From a virus: a stretch of DNA of 64,000 nt. Within the stretch, counting starts at the first letter, position 1. Each line of letters starts with the position of its first letter. This document shows, piece after piece, positions 15,488 to 24,153 of the stretch. The stretch covers positions 37,869-101,868 of IMG/VR virus record IMGVR_UViG_3300020197_002601; one strand, written 5' to 3'. A program made the position numbers and the translations under genes. The notes under the pieces are model-generated. The model did no database searches and was not told the DNA's origin. It saw only the letters and a program-made list of their open reading frames with translations.

Positions 15488-17233
15488 ATGGAGAAAAAAG
15501 AGAAATTTTATCTAGGTAATGAAAGATTACCAACCGTCAATACTAAGCATGAGTATACGGCAGAAATGATAAGTGAATTAAAAAAATGTAAGAAAAACTT
15601 ATTACATTTTGCAGAAAATTACTTCTACATTATTAATCTAGATAGAGGAAAAGAAAAAATTAAGCTATATTCTTGTCAAAAGAGAATTCTTAGAAGTTTA
15701 AGAGACGGTAGGTTTGTAATATTACTTGCTTCTAGACAGATAGGTAAAACAACTTTAATGACCATTTATTGTTTATGGAATGCATGTTTTAATGACGATC
15801 AGAGAATTTTGATTGTTGCTAATAAAGAACAAACTGCAAAAAACATCTTTAAAAGAGTTAGAATGGCTTATGAAATGTTACCTAACTTTTTAAAACCAGG
15901 AGTTGTAGAATATGGGCAGACAAGTATGACTCTAACTAATGGTAGTAGTATTGGTATTAGTACAACAAGTAGTGATGCAGGTAGAGGTGATAGTTGTAAT
16001 TGTCTTATTCTTGATGAGTTGGCTTTTATCGATAATCATATTGTAGAAAAATTCTGGGAATCTGTCTATCCAATTATTTCAAGTTCAAAAAAATCTAAAA
16101 TTTTTATAGCAAGTACTCCAAATGGAACGGATAATTTATTTTATCAACTATATGCTGGAGCACAATCGGGAGATAATAACTGGAAATCAGAAAGAATTGA
16201 TTGGTGGGAAATTCCCGGAAGAGATGAAAAATGGAAAAACGATACAATTAAGACATTAGGAAGCCAGGAGGCGTTTGCACAAGAGTTTGGAAATGAATTT
16301 TTGCATGGAGGGGAAAGTTCAGTAGATGAAGCTCTTTTCGGGGTTTTGAGCCGGGAAATAAGAGAGCCAGAATTTATATTTGATGAGGGTAGATATTTGG
16401 TTTGGGAAGAACCTAAAGAAGAAAGATTATATGTAGTTGGGGTTGATATCAGCGAGGGGGTCGGAGAGGCAGCAAGTGTAATTCAAATTTTGGATGTTAC
16501 AGATCTTACGTCTATAGAGCAGGTAGCAATATATCATACTAGAGATACAATTCCTTTTTCGTTTACGGCCAAATTACTGGAAGTTTTGAATCAATGGGGC
16601 AGACCCCCTGTATTAATAGAAAGAAATAGTTGTGGTGCACAAGTAGTAGAGCAATTAAAATTTACTCACAGATATGAAAATATAGTATCGTGGGGGTCAA
16701 AAGCAGGTGAAAATAATATTCAAAAAATAAAACGGTTAGGAATATACTCTCATACCAATACCAAATATAGAGGGGTAATGAATATGAGATATTGGGTTAA
16801 CGAGCTTAAAGCTGTAAAGCTTCGTGATACGTATACCTTGAGAGAATTAAAAAGTTTTATTAGATACCCGAATAATACGTGGGGTGCAAGACCGGGATCC
16901 GATAGTTGGGATGATAGAGTGATGGCATTAATATGGGCGTTAATGGCATTGGAAAATGAAATATGTGTTAGATATTTTGATGTTGTATCTCTTGACGCTT
17001 GTGACAGGCCACAAGTTATTAAGAGCCTAGATTACGGTATTAAAGGCGTAATAAGTCCGTTTAGCGTATACTCAAATGAAAAATTAGAAAATAACGACAA
17101 TAGTATTTTACCTGTTGTAATGGATGACAAGATGCCAATTGTAGATGCAGAAATAGAAGACCTAAGACAACAGGGGTGGTATTTTCCGGGAGATCCGAGT
17201 AAAGGTATAAATAATCCGTGGCGACCCCTGTAA
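15488..17233 (+). CDS. gp17: Terminase large subunit, DNA packaging motor (T4 gp17)
   Basis: 581 aa. ATPase domain with Walker A SRQIGKTT (82-89) and Walker B CLILDE (172-177); a coupling SST-like motif IASTPNG follows. The C-terminal RNase H-fold nuclease shows GVDISEG (D320) and a late DSWDDRVMAL motif. It pumps DNA into the prohead at the portal and cuts the concatemer. A late-type box stands 6 nt upstream. The gene overlaps the next by 16 nt. No portal gene is found in the window. Confidence 0.95.
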   Translation: MEKKEKFYLGNERLPTVNTKHEYTAEMISELKKCKKNLLHFAENYFYIINLDRGKEKIKLYSCQKRILRSLRDGRFVILLASRQIGKTTLMTIYCLWNACFNDDQRILIVANKEQTAKNIFKRVRMAYEMLPNFLKPGVVEYGQTSMTLTNGSSIGISTTSSDAGRGDSCNCLILDELAFIDNHIVEKFWESVYPIISSSKKSKIFIASTPNGTDNLFYQLYAGAQSGDNNWKSERIDWWEIPGRDEKWKNDTIKTLGSQEAFAQEFGNEFLHGGESSVDEALFGVLSREIREPEFIFDEGRYLVWEEPKEERLYVVGVDISEGVGEAASVIQILDVTDLTSIEQVAIYHTRDTIPFSFTAKLLEVLNQWGRPPVLIERNSCGAQVVEQLKFTHRYENIVSWGSKAGENNIQKIKRLGIYSHTNTKYRGVMNMRYWVNELKAVKLRDTYTLRELKSFIRYPNNTWGARPGSDSWDDRVMALIWALMALENEICVRYFDVVSLDACDRPQVIKSLDYGIKGVISPFSVYSNEKLENNDNSILPVVMDDKMPIVDAEIEDLRQQGWYFPGDPSKGINNPWRPL

Positions 17234-17802
17234 ATCAGACTCCAATTTTTCAAAGCCCTTTTAACAAGCAGCGTAGGGATAAATTTATTTTGGTTCTAAC
17301 CATTCCTACAATTTTAAAAGATAAAGTTGCAGAGATTGCAAGAAGAAATTCCGTAGTAAATTTTAATACTTTACAGTTTAGTATATGGGGTGCGGTTGCA
17401 CCTCCTATAGAGGTTCCACCGGTCTTACTTCCTTATTCTGGACAAACACTCAAGGTAACTTCTTATGCAAGACCAGATTTTCCAAGTCTTAAGGTAAGCT
17501 TTACAGTTGATAATCAATTTAACAACTATTGGGTGCTTTACAAATGGCTAGATATATTCAATAATGCCACAACAGGTATTTTTGACCCAAAAAACCCTAA
17601 TATAGACTCTAATACACCAGAATATATGACAGACATCTCTATATATGGCTTGGACGAATACAATAAAAGAACAGTAAAATTTGACTATATTCGTTCGTTT
17701 CCTATAGGTCTAGAGGGTGTTAATTATAATGATAGAGACCCTAATGAAATGGAATGTGGCTTTCAGTTTGCTTATCATCAGTTAAAGATGACACTTTTAT
17801 AA
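17218..17802 (+). CDS. Tail tube-like protein (gp19 family paralogue)
   Basis: 194 aa from GTG 17218, overlapping the terminase end. DKFILVLTIPTIL, the middle YSGQTLKVTSYARPDFPSLKVSFTVDNQFNNYWVLYKWLD and the closing MECGFQFAYHQLKM fit the phage tail-tube fold. A second, more typical gp19 follows the sheath. It may be a tube-initiating or hub-proximal ring protein. The family pattern is moderately clear; the exact role is not. Confidence 0.55.
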   Translation: MATPVNQTPIFQSPFNKQRRDKFILVLTIPTILKDKVAEIARRNSVVNFNTLQFSIWGAVAPPIEVPPVLLPYSGQTLKVTSYARPDFPSLKVSFTVDNQFNNYWVLYKWLDIFNNATTGIFDPKNPNIDSNTPEYMTDISIYGLDEYNKRTVKFDYIRSFPIGLEGVNYNDRDPNEMECGFQFAYHQLKMTLL

Positions 17803-17840
17803 AAAAGAATAAAAATTTTGTAAAAGTTAGCAGCACAACA

Positions 17841-17848
17841 CATAAATA
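17841..17848 (+). promoter_or_regulatory. Late promoter (CATAAATA) for the sheath gene
   Basis: Late-box variant, overlapping a second one, TATAAATG, at 17847-17854. Unlike most late genes here, it is 45 nt from the sheath ATG, leaving room for a leader with a Shine-Dalgarno (GGAGG 17878-17882). Confidence 0.55.
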
Positions 17849-17856
17849 TAAATGAT

Positions 17857-17892
17857 ATGAGTCAAAAAGTTTCTCTTGGAGGTTTAATCTAA
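17857..17892 (+). CDS. Possible 11-residue leader peptide upstream of sheath
   Basis: ATG 17857 opens MSQKVSLGGLI and stops with TAA at 17890-17892, one base before the sheath ATG. The sheath Shine-Dalgarno lies inside this mini-ORF. Its start is 2 nt behind the TATAAATG box, or 8 nt behind CATAAATA, so it would be the first start codon on the late transcript. It may couple translation into the sheath gene. It could also be chance. Confidence 0.35.
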   Translation: MSQKVSLGGLI

Positions 17893-17893
17893 T

Positions 17894-20284
17894 ATGGCAA
17901 GAACAATACAAAGTCCAGGTGTAGAAATTAGAGAAGTAGATTTAACACTAAGACCAGTTGTTAATCAAGGTACAAGTGTTTTTATCACAGGGTTTTCTAA
18001 TCAAGGACCTGTTGACGAAGTACTTCAACCTACAAGTATTAGCGAATTTGAACAAATTTACGGTACACCAACAAATGCGGCTGAAAGATATTTCTACCAT
18101 ACAGTAAAGGCTGTTCTACAGTCACCAGTTCAACTAAAGGTTTCCAGACTACCTTACGGCACTGCTAAAGGTGAAGGTTTTGCAGAATGGAAATACAGTG
18201 CTTTAGTTTACCCGGCCGCGCCTTATGGCACTATCAATACGAGTTTATCAGAAAATACAGTTTACATGTTTGGAAAACCAACTCATCTTGAATTAAGCAT
18301 AGAACAATATCAAGCTTTATTAAACGATGATATCAATTGGGTTGATGATCCGAGTACAGTTTTAACATCACCCCCTTCGTTTACTTTTGATAAACTAGGA
18401 GGCGCGGGGCTAATTATTTTAAATAGATCTCAAACTTCTGTTAACAACAAGTTTGAAGGTTATTATGTTGCACTAACTGATAACAATAATAACAACCCTG
18501 CTACTCCCTTTGATGGTGTTTTAGGTGTACAGGGTATCGGTACAAATAGTACAGCAGTTTATAATTACGTAAATATTCCAAGACCTAGATTAAATTTTGC
18601 CCTAAGTGCAACTAAGTTTGGTGACGGTACAAGCGTTAGCGAAGTAATGGAAAATATCTCTAACTACGATCTAAGCCCCCGTGAGTACGACGATACATTG
18701 TCATTAGGAATATTTAAACTACGTCAATCTGTATTCTCACCCGATGTAATTGCTCTTGATTATGTTCTTACTGAGAGCTATGTCGGTTCACTAGACTATC
18801 ACAGACAAATTGCTGATTCTAATGGTGGACCAGCAAAGAGCTTTTTCTTAGGTAGCGTCACTCAAAACTCACCCAATATCAGAGTTCTTGTTAATCCTTT
18901 CTTGAGTAACAAAAACCGTACAACATGGCTTGGCGGTGATGGTATTCCTACGAAGAAGGTAAGAATGCTCTCTCCAAGACTAGTATCACCTTTCAACGTA
19001 CCTGGCTTTGTAGATACTAACACAAGCTACATTACCCGTGTTGGTGTTGCATCAGCAGACGCACAACAAGCTTTAACAGATAACGGTGCAACAAACTCCT
19101 TGTTCCCCCTCGGTGTTTATACTGATACCATTGCTATTAATAAAGACATCGGCAATCTACCTCAAAAACTTGAAAGAGTGTTTGAATTAGTCGAAAACCC
19201 AGATCTTCATCCAATTAATATTGCTTGTGAAGCTGGCTTAGGTAGTATATTTGCGCATGTTGCAAATCAATCAGTACTTGCTGGAAAACCTCTTTCTGCG
19301 TGCGGTCCGTACATTGATAATACACCATTTAATGCATTAAGCGCGTTTTACACAACAAACAGTGAAAATCTTACTGAAGAAGGCTTGGCTATTAGAGCTA
19401 ACTACAATGCAGTAGCTAGTATATTTGTTAATCAAGCTCAAAATCAAAGAAAAGATTTCTTGGTTATTCTAGATGCCTTAAGACACATTTTTGTCCAGGG
19501 TGACAATAATAAGATTATCAATACAGCTAAGCTATTTGGTCCAAATGCTGGTTTAGATCCAAATCCATCTGCAGCTGGATTTTCAAATACTAACTTTAGT
19601 CAACATATTTACTGGCCGCTAAGACATCAGTTTGGACTAACCGATACCAGCTATGCTTGTACATACGCCAATGTTGCTCAAGTATTAGATCCAGTAACAA
19701 ATAGACAAGTTTGGGTACCATTTAGTGGCTTTGCAGCTGCTGCTATGGGGAATACAGATGCTAACTTCCAGCCATGGTTTGCCCCTGCTGGGTTTACTCG
19801 TGGGGTATTAGTAGGGGTTAATGATCTTGGTGTATATCCAAAGATGAAGCAAAGAGATCAACTTTACAAGATTGGCTTAAATCCAGTTGCTTTCTTCCCT
19901 GTAGAAGGATTTGTAATATACGGTCAGAAAACACTTTTAAAGAAACCTAGTGCGTTTGATCGTATTAATGTGCGTAGATTGTTCTTAAATCTTGAAATTG
20001 CAACACGCGATACGGTTAAATACTTCGTGTTTGAACCTAACACACTATTTACGCGTACCCAAGTTGTAAATACAATTACACCAATCTTTGAAAATGCTAA
20101 GAATACAGAAGGTGTTTATGACTACCTTATCATATGTGATGAGCGTAACAATACACCTGATGTAATTGACAATAATGAGCTAAAGGTGGACATCTACCTC
20201 AAGCCAGTACGCACAGCAGAGTTTATCTTGGTAAGCTTCTATGCTACCCGTACAAGTCAAAACTTCCAGGAGTTACTAGCGTAA
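17894..20284 (+). CDS. gp18: Contractile tail sheath protein (T4 gp18)
   Basis: 796 aa, longer than T4 gp18 (659 aa). Starts MARTIQSPGVEIREVDLT, the standard sheath N-terminus. The C-terminal region (INVRRLFLNLEIATRDTVKYFVFEPNT..., then VDIYLKPVRTAEFILVSF) is the conserved sheath core. The extra length lies in the middle, presumably in the surface domains. A strong Shine-Dalgarno GGAGG lies 11 nt upstream. Followed by the tube gene as in T4. Confidence 0.95.
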   Translation: MARTIQSPGVEIREVDLTLRPVVNQGTSVFITGFSNQGPVDEVLQPTSISEFEQIYGTPTNAAERYFYHTVKAVLQSPVQLKVSRLPYGTAKGEGFAEWKYSALVYPAAPYGTINTSLSENTVYMFGKPTHLELSIEQYQALLNDDINWVDDPSTVLTSPPSFTFDKLGGAGLIILNRSQTSVNNKFEGYYVALTDNNNNNPATPFDGVLGVQGIGTNSTAVYNYVNIPRPRLNFALSATKFGDGTSVSEVMENISNYDLSPREYDDTLSLGIFKLRQSVFSPDVIALDYVLTESYVGSLDYHRQIADSNGGPAKSFFLGSVTQNSPNIRVLVNPFLSNKNRTTWLGGDGIPTKKVRMLSPRLVSPFNVPGFVDTNTSYITRVGVASADAQQALTDNGATNSLFPLGVYTDTIAINKDIGNLPQKLERVFELVENPDLHPINIACEAGLGSIFAHVANQSVLAGKPLSACGPYIDNTPFNALSAFYTTNSENLTEEGLAIRANYNAVASIFVNQAQNQRKDFLVILDALRHIFVQGDNNKIINTAKLFGPNAGLDPNPSAAGFSNTNFSQHIYWPLRHQFGLTDTSYACTYANVAQVLDPVTNRQVWVPFSGFAAAAMGNTDANFQPWFAPAGFTRGVLVGVNDLGVYPKMKQRDQLYKIGLNPVAFFPVEGFVIYGQKTLLKKPSAFDRINVRRLFLNLEIATRDTVKYFVFEPNTLFTRTQVVNTITPIFENAKNTEGVYDYLIICDERNNTPDVIDNNELKVDIYLKPVRTAEFILVSFYATRTSQNFQELLA

Positions 20285-20296
20285 AATATAATGGAG

Positions 20297-20304
20297 AATA
20301 AATA
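20297..20304 (+). promoter_or_regulatory. Late-type promoter (AATAAATA) before tail tube gene
   Basis: Late-box variant 7 nt before ATG 20312; a GGAG at 20293-20296 overlaps its upstream side. Confidence 0.45.
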
Positions 20305-20311
20305 ATACATT

Positions 20312-20857
20312 ATGGCAGCCGTAAAACAATTAATTGCTGATTTTTACAGAGTAGCTTCTGCGCGTGACTTTCAACGCGATATTCATTTTAGAGTGCTTAG
20401 TATATCTCCAGGCGGCACAACACAGACATTTGGTGAAGATGATCTAGTGTATGCTAGATCTGCTTCTCTACCTGCGCGTGCCATTAATAATGTTACAACA
20501 ACTTACATGGGGTTAAATTTCAATATTCCAGGTGTTGTAAACTACCCCAACAGTGCAAACTATCAATTAACATTCTATAATGATGCTAAAAACAATCTTA
20601 GACAGAAGTTTGAAGATTGGACTCGCGATACATTTAATGATACTAACAGCACTGGTAACTATTTTACACCTACCCAATCTAGCACTATTGACTTAGTTCA
20701 ACTAGATTCACAGATGGAAAAAGTAGCTCAATATCAGCTTGTTGGTGTTAGTATTAGAGAAGTTGGTGGTATTAAGTATGATTTCTCTAGTGGTAAGGGT
20801 GATGTCGTTACATTTGATGTTGGTTTGGCATATCATTACTTCATTCGTAAGTCATAA
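20312..20857 (+). CDS. gp19: Tail tube protein (T4 gp19)
   Basis: 181 aa. FRVLSISPGG..TFGEDDLVYARSASLPARAI, YMGLNFNIPGVVNYPNSANYQLTFYND and a C-terminal DVVTFDVGLAYHYF are the tail-tube family pattern; length is close to T4 gp19 (163 aa). It forms the inner tube of the contractile tail. It directly follows the sheath gene. Confidence 0.88.
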   Translation: MAAVKQLIADFYRVASARDFQRDIHFRVLSISPGGTTQTFGEDDLVYARSASLPARAINNVTTTYMGLNFNIPGVVNYPNSANYQLTFYNDAKNNLRQKFEDWTRDTFNDTNSTGNYFTPTQSSTIDLVQLDSQMEKVAQYQLVGVSIREVGGIKYDFSSGKGDVVTFDVGLAYHYFIRKS

Positions 20858-20869
20858 TTAAATCTGTAT

Positions 20870-20877
20870 TATAAATA
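20870..20877 (+). promoter_or_regulatory. Late promoter TATAAATA for 20884-21822
   Basis: Exact late box, 6 nt before ATG 20884. Confidence 0.75.
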
Positions 20878-20883
20878 ATAGGG

Positions 20884-21822
20884 ATGAATAACCCTATTAC
20901 TAATGCCTTTCAAGGTCTTACTAATAACGTTTTAGGTATCGGCCGCGGTACTAACCCTTTATCTGAACCTCAAATTACTAATTTACTGGGTTTTAATATA
21001 CCCGGTGTACCGCTAATCAGTACAAGAGATTATTTCCTACTTCAACTTCAAAGCTGGCTTACAAGTATACCTTTACAATCGCAATGGATCGCAGTTATTG
21101 ACTCTTTTCCGAGAGCGCTAAATTCTCAACTATTACAAAGATTGGAACGAACAGATGGAGGTAAGAGAGGGTATGATATTGATCAAGCAAAAATATTATT
21201 AACAAGTTTTCCATTTCAAAAAGTTATTGGGTGTGTGTTCGCCCAAACTGCGATGATACCCCAGGAAACCTTTACAACTCGAGACATAACAATTGGTACT
21301 ACCGGTAAAAGCAGAGGGTTTGTGCAAGGTGTTATGTCAGAAAATAGAACAGGATATTCGCAAACGCCACTAAGATTAGGATTTCTTGAAACCAATACTA
21401 GTATTGTAGATAATGTATTCAGGCCTTGGGTTATTTTGGCTAGCCATTTAGGAATGGTTGCATACCCAAACGATATACCTGGTCAAAAGGATTACAGAAA
21501 TATTAAGTGTAATATTACACTGCTTTGCTATACGAGAAGCTATCAAAACATAAGCCAAATACCTAGAAAAGTATATAAGTTTTATAATTGTGTACCTACA
21601 CTTATTAACAATATAAATTTAGATTACAGAGAGCCAGACCAAGCAATAATTTATGATGTAAATTTTGCGTACACAAATTATACAGTAGAAAACAGTATGT
21701 ATTTTCCTCTTGCCGATATTATTAACAACGTCAGCGGCATTATTAATGGTAGCTATACTCCCCAAGTATCACCTTTACAAGACGCTGCCACTCGCGTTCT
21801 TAACCCTGCTGGATTCTTTTAA
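20884..21822 (+). CDS. Baseplate-tube junction protein, gp54/gp48-like (candidate)
   Basis: 312 aa. N-terminal Gly/Pro/Asn-rich segment, then tube-like beta sequence: WIAVIDSFPRALNS, FRPWVILASHLGMVAY and KVYKFYNCVPTLINNINLDY..IIYDVNFAYTNYTVE. These resemble the tube-fold core of T4 gp54/gp48, which cap the baseplate and start tube assembly. It lies between the tube and hub genes. Exact late box upstream. Confidence 0.5.
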   Translation: MNNPITNAFQGLTNNVLGIGRGTNPLSEPQITNLLGFNIPGVPLISTRDYFLLQLQSWLTSIPLQSQWIAVIDSFPRALNSQLLQRLERTDGGKRGYDIDQAKILLTSFPFQKVIGCVFAQTAMIPQETFTTRDITIGTTGKSRGFVQGVMSENRTGYSQTPLRLGFLETNTSIVDNVFRPWVILASHLGMVAYPNDIPGQKDYRNIKCNITLLCYTRSYQNISQIPRKVYKFYNCVPTLINNINLDYREPDQAIIYDVNFAYTNYTVENSMYFPLADIINNVSGIINGSYTPQVSPLQDAATRVLNPAGFF

Positions 21823-22649
21823 TGAATAGCTTTTATCTCAATTGCTGGGTTCCTAGCTTAAAAAATTATTTTAAATTAGCAGAATTAAAAATGTATCAAT
21901 TGGAAGTATTAACCAAATATATGCTAAATGAAGATAATGAGAATATTAATTCTGTATTCAATGAAATAGTTCTAGAAAATTTAGTTCAAAAAGAAATATA
22001 TTCTAAATTAACAAAATTTGATAAATGGTTTATATTGACGTTTTTAAGGGCCAGTTCTATCTCTAGTATGTTACATTATAATTTAAAAGATCAACAAAAT
22101 AATCCATGCTTAGCTTCTTTTAGCTTATTTGATACTTTAACAAATTTATCTGAAATTGGAATGGACGAAATACCCACATTAGAATTAGATGATTTAAAAA
22201 TAGAATTTAAAACATCCAAAGATTTATATACTGAAAATTATATCTTTGAAAACATCTTTAGAGTATATATGAATAATAAAAAATATTATCCTAAGGCATT
22301 TTCTACAGATAAAAAAATAAGATTCTTTAACAGTATTCCTGTGGATGTAGTAAATGAATTAAAAGAGCATTTAGAAAAATATAGAAGTCTTTATAATACT
22401 TTACATATTCTTAAAAATGATAAGAATCTCAAAGAATTTTATTCAGTAAGATTTGATATTATAGATAACACATTATTTGATTTTTTAAAAGCAATTTTTA
22501 TTCCTTATGCACAAAATTTTTATAAGAAAAAATACTTTTTATTATCTAAATTAGGAATAGATCTTAATTCAATCAATAATCTTACCCCGTTTGAGTGTGA
22601 TATATATTTGAACAATTTTAATAGTGAGAAGGAGGCTGTAACGTTGTAA
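21822..22649 (+). CDS. Baseplate hub assembly protein, gp26/gp51-like (candidate)
   Basis: 275 aa. LKNYFKLAELKMYQLEVLTKYML and LTKFDKWFILTFLRASSIS match the conserved core of the T4 baseplate gp26-type domain, where a helical pair is followed by LT.xDkx.iLxxLR. Overlaps the upstream stop by one base. In T4 such proteins catalyse hub assembly and may be absent from the virion. Confidence is moderate because only the core block is clear. Confidence 0.5.
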   Translation: MNSFYLNCWVPSLKNYFKLAELKMYQLEVLTKYMLNEDNENINSVFNEIVLENLVQKEIYSKLTKFDKWFILTFLRASSISSMLHYNLKDQQNNPCLASFSLFDTLTNLSEIGMDEIPTLELDDLKIEFKTSKDLYTENYIFENIFRVYMNNKKYYPKAFSTDKKIRFFNSIPVDVVNELKEHLEKYRSLYNTLHILKNDKNLKEFYSVRFDIIDNTLFDFLKAIFIPYAQNFYKKKYFLLSKLGIDLNSINNLTPFECDIYLNNFNSEKEAVTL

Positions 22650-22650
22650 T

Positions 22651-24153
22651 ATGGAAAACGATTCAGTAGACAATTTACAAAAGGCAGAATCATCTTTTAA
22701 AGATATGTATTCTAAATTATATGGTGTACCTAGAGAAGATTTAGAAGATGTAAGTATAGATGAATTAGAACAGTTTGAAACTGCATTTAAGAAAAGAGCT
22801 AACAAAGTTCAATTTAAAAAAATTGAACCGGTAAATGTAGCGCTTAGAAAAGATGAAGCGGGAGCTAAAGAGGTAATTAACCCCCCTCTTGCTGATACCC
22901 CACAGGCACCCGTATCAAAAGAACCTGCAGAATCAGAATTAAACATTACAACCAGTAGCGCGGCTAAATCTATACCTTTAAGCACAGACATCAATAATAA
23001 TACTTCCACCTCTATTACAGAGAACTCTAAACCAGAACAGCCTGTTAAGCCTGTAGAACCCAACAAACCAGAAGTAATAAGAGAAAAGACAATAGAAAAA
23101 ATTGTAGAACCTGTAAAAGAGCCAGTCAAAGAAGCTGTAGAAGTAAAGCCAGAGCAAATAACCAAACAAGCAGAAAAGCCTATAGAACAGCAAAACAACC
23201 CACAGGTAGTTGTAGAGCCTAAAAAGCTAGATGTCCCTGATATAACTGATTTGGATAAAAGATTAAAAATGGAAACGGCTCATTTAGCTGAGCCACCAAG
23301 TATTGTAGAGGAACCAGTTAAAAAAGAACCATTAAAAATAGCAGAAGACAACAAACCGGCACAGAAGAATATAGATAAAATGGTAGATAATTTACTAGAA
23401 CATCCCATGCACAAAGCGTTTGAAGAGCCTTCTAAGAGTTTACCTGTAACAGATCAAACTGTACAACCTAAACCAGAGATTTCTCAAGCTAACAACTTAA
23501 CTTTGCCTGCTTCAGAATCTAATACTGTTGCCCCTGAACAACCCGTATTACCAGGTAATGAACCTAAAGCGGCTACCAGTCTTCCTCTTAATGCAAATTT
23601 AAAGAATGGGGAAATAGATGTAATTCAAGCTATGATAGATAATTTTAAAAATTTATCTGGGTTAAAGAAAGAATTACCAACTCAACCCTCTGCGGGGACA
23701 TCTCAGGGTCTTGCAGGTCAAGCTAATGAAACCGGAGCAGTCACATCTAACATTTTTAATGTCAGTCAACAACCTACATTACCAGGATTAGCATCAAAAT
23801 TTAATATTCCAATTACTCAAGCCCCTGCTGAAATTACATCTCCTTCAGAACAAACATTAAAAGCAATTAATACTAATTTAGACGCAGTTGTAAAATCTAT
23901 TACCACGGTTTTAAAAGAAATTAGAGTATCTATGGAAGGTGTAAAGGGTACTGTAGATCAAATAGCTGCTATGATACCGGGGATTCAAGGAGGATCGACA
24001 ATTAATACCCAGCTTGCAGGTAAAAGTAATGGTGCCAATACCATTAATTCTGGTATGATAAATAACTATAAAAATGAAATTAGAAACCAGACAGGGAGCA
24101 ATATAATTGATATAAAGAATACTAGAGGTTCTTACCCAGGATTTACTATATGA
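22651..24153 (+). CDS. Large disordered Pro/Glu/Lys-rich tail protein; tape-measure candidate
   Basis: 500 aa. N-terminal helical part (1-60), then a long low-complexity Pro/Val/Glu/Lys segment (about 77-303), and a C-terminal helical part (about 400-440: LKAINTNLDAVVKSITTVLKEIRVSMEGVKGTVDQIAAM). It sits between the gp26-like and hub-like genes, where T4 has gp29, but the disordered middle is unusual for a tape measure. Preceded by an AAGGAGG Shine-Dalgarno. Function not established. Confidence 0.6.
   Translation: MENDSVDNLQKAESSFKDMYSKLYGVPREDLEDVSIDELEQFETAFKKRANKVQFKKIEPVNVALRKDEAGAKEVINPPLADTPQAPVSKEPAESELNITTSSAAKSIPLSTDINNNTSTSITENSKPEQPVKPVEPNKPEVIREKTIEKIVEPVKEPVKEAVEVKPEQITKQAEKPIEQQNNPQVVVEPKKLDVPDITDLDKRLKMETAHLAEPPSIVEEPVKKEPLKIAEDNKPAQKNIDKMVDNLLEHPMHKAFEEPSKSLPVTDQTVQPKPEISQANNLTLPASESNTVAPEQPVLPGNEPKAATSLPLNANLKNGEIDVIQAMIDNFKNLSGLKKELPTQPSAGTSQGLAGQANETGAVTSNIFNVSQQPTLPGLASKFNIPITQAPAEITSPSEQTLKAINTNLDAVVKSITTVLKEIRVSMEGVKGTVDQIAAMIPGIQGGSTINTQLAGKSNGANTINSGMINNYKNEIRNQTGSNIIDIKNTRGSYPGFTI

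Noticed and set aside
15459-15533. 25-residue N-terminal extension of the acidic minus-strand protein
   Set aside because: It would overlap the terminase start and lie across its own late promoter; the inner ATG at 15458 has the right promoter distance.
22809-23198. Minus-strand Ser/Gly/Thr-rich ORF
   Set aside because: Shadow of the Pro/Glu/Lys-rich stretch of the 22651-24153 gene; no promoter or ribosome site.
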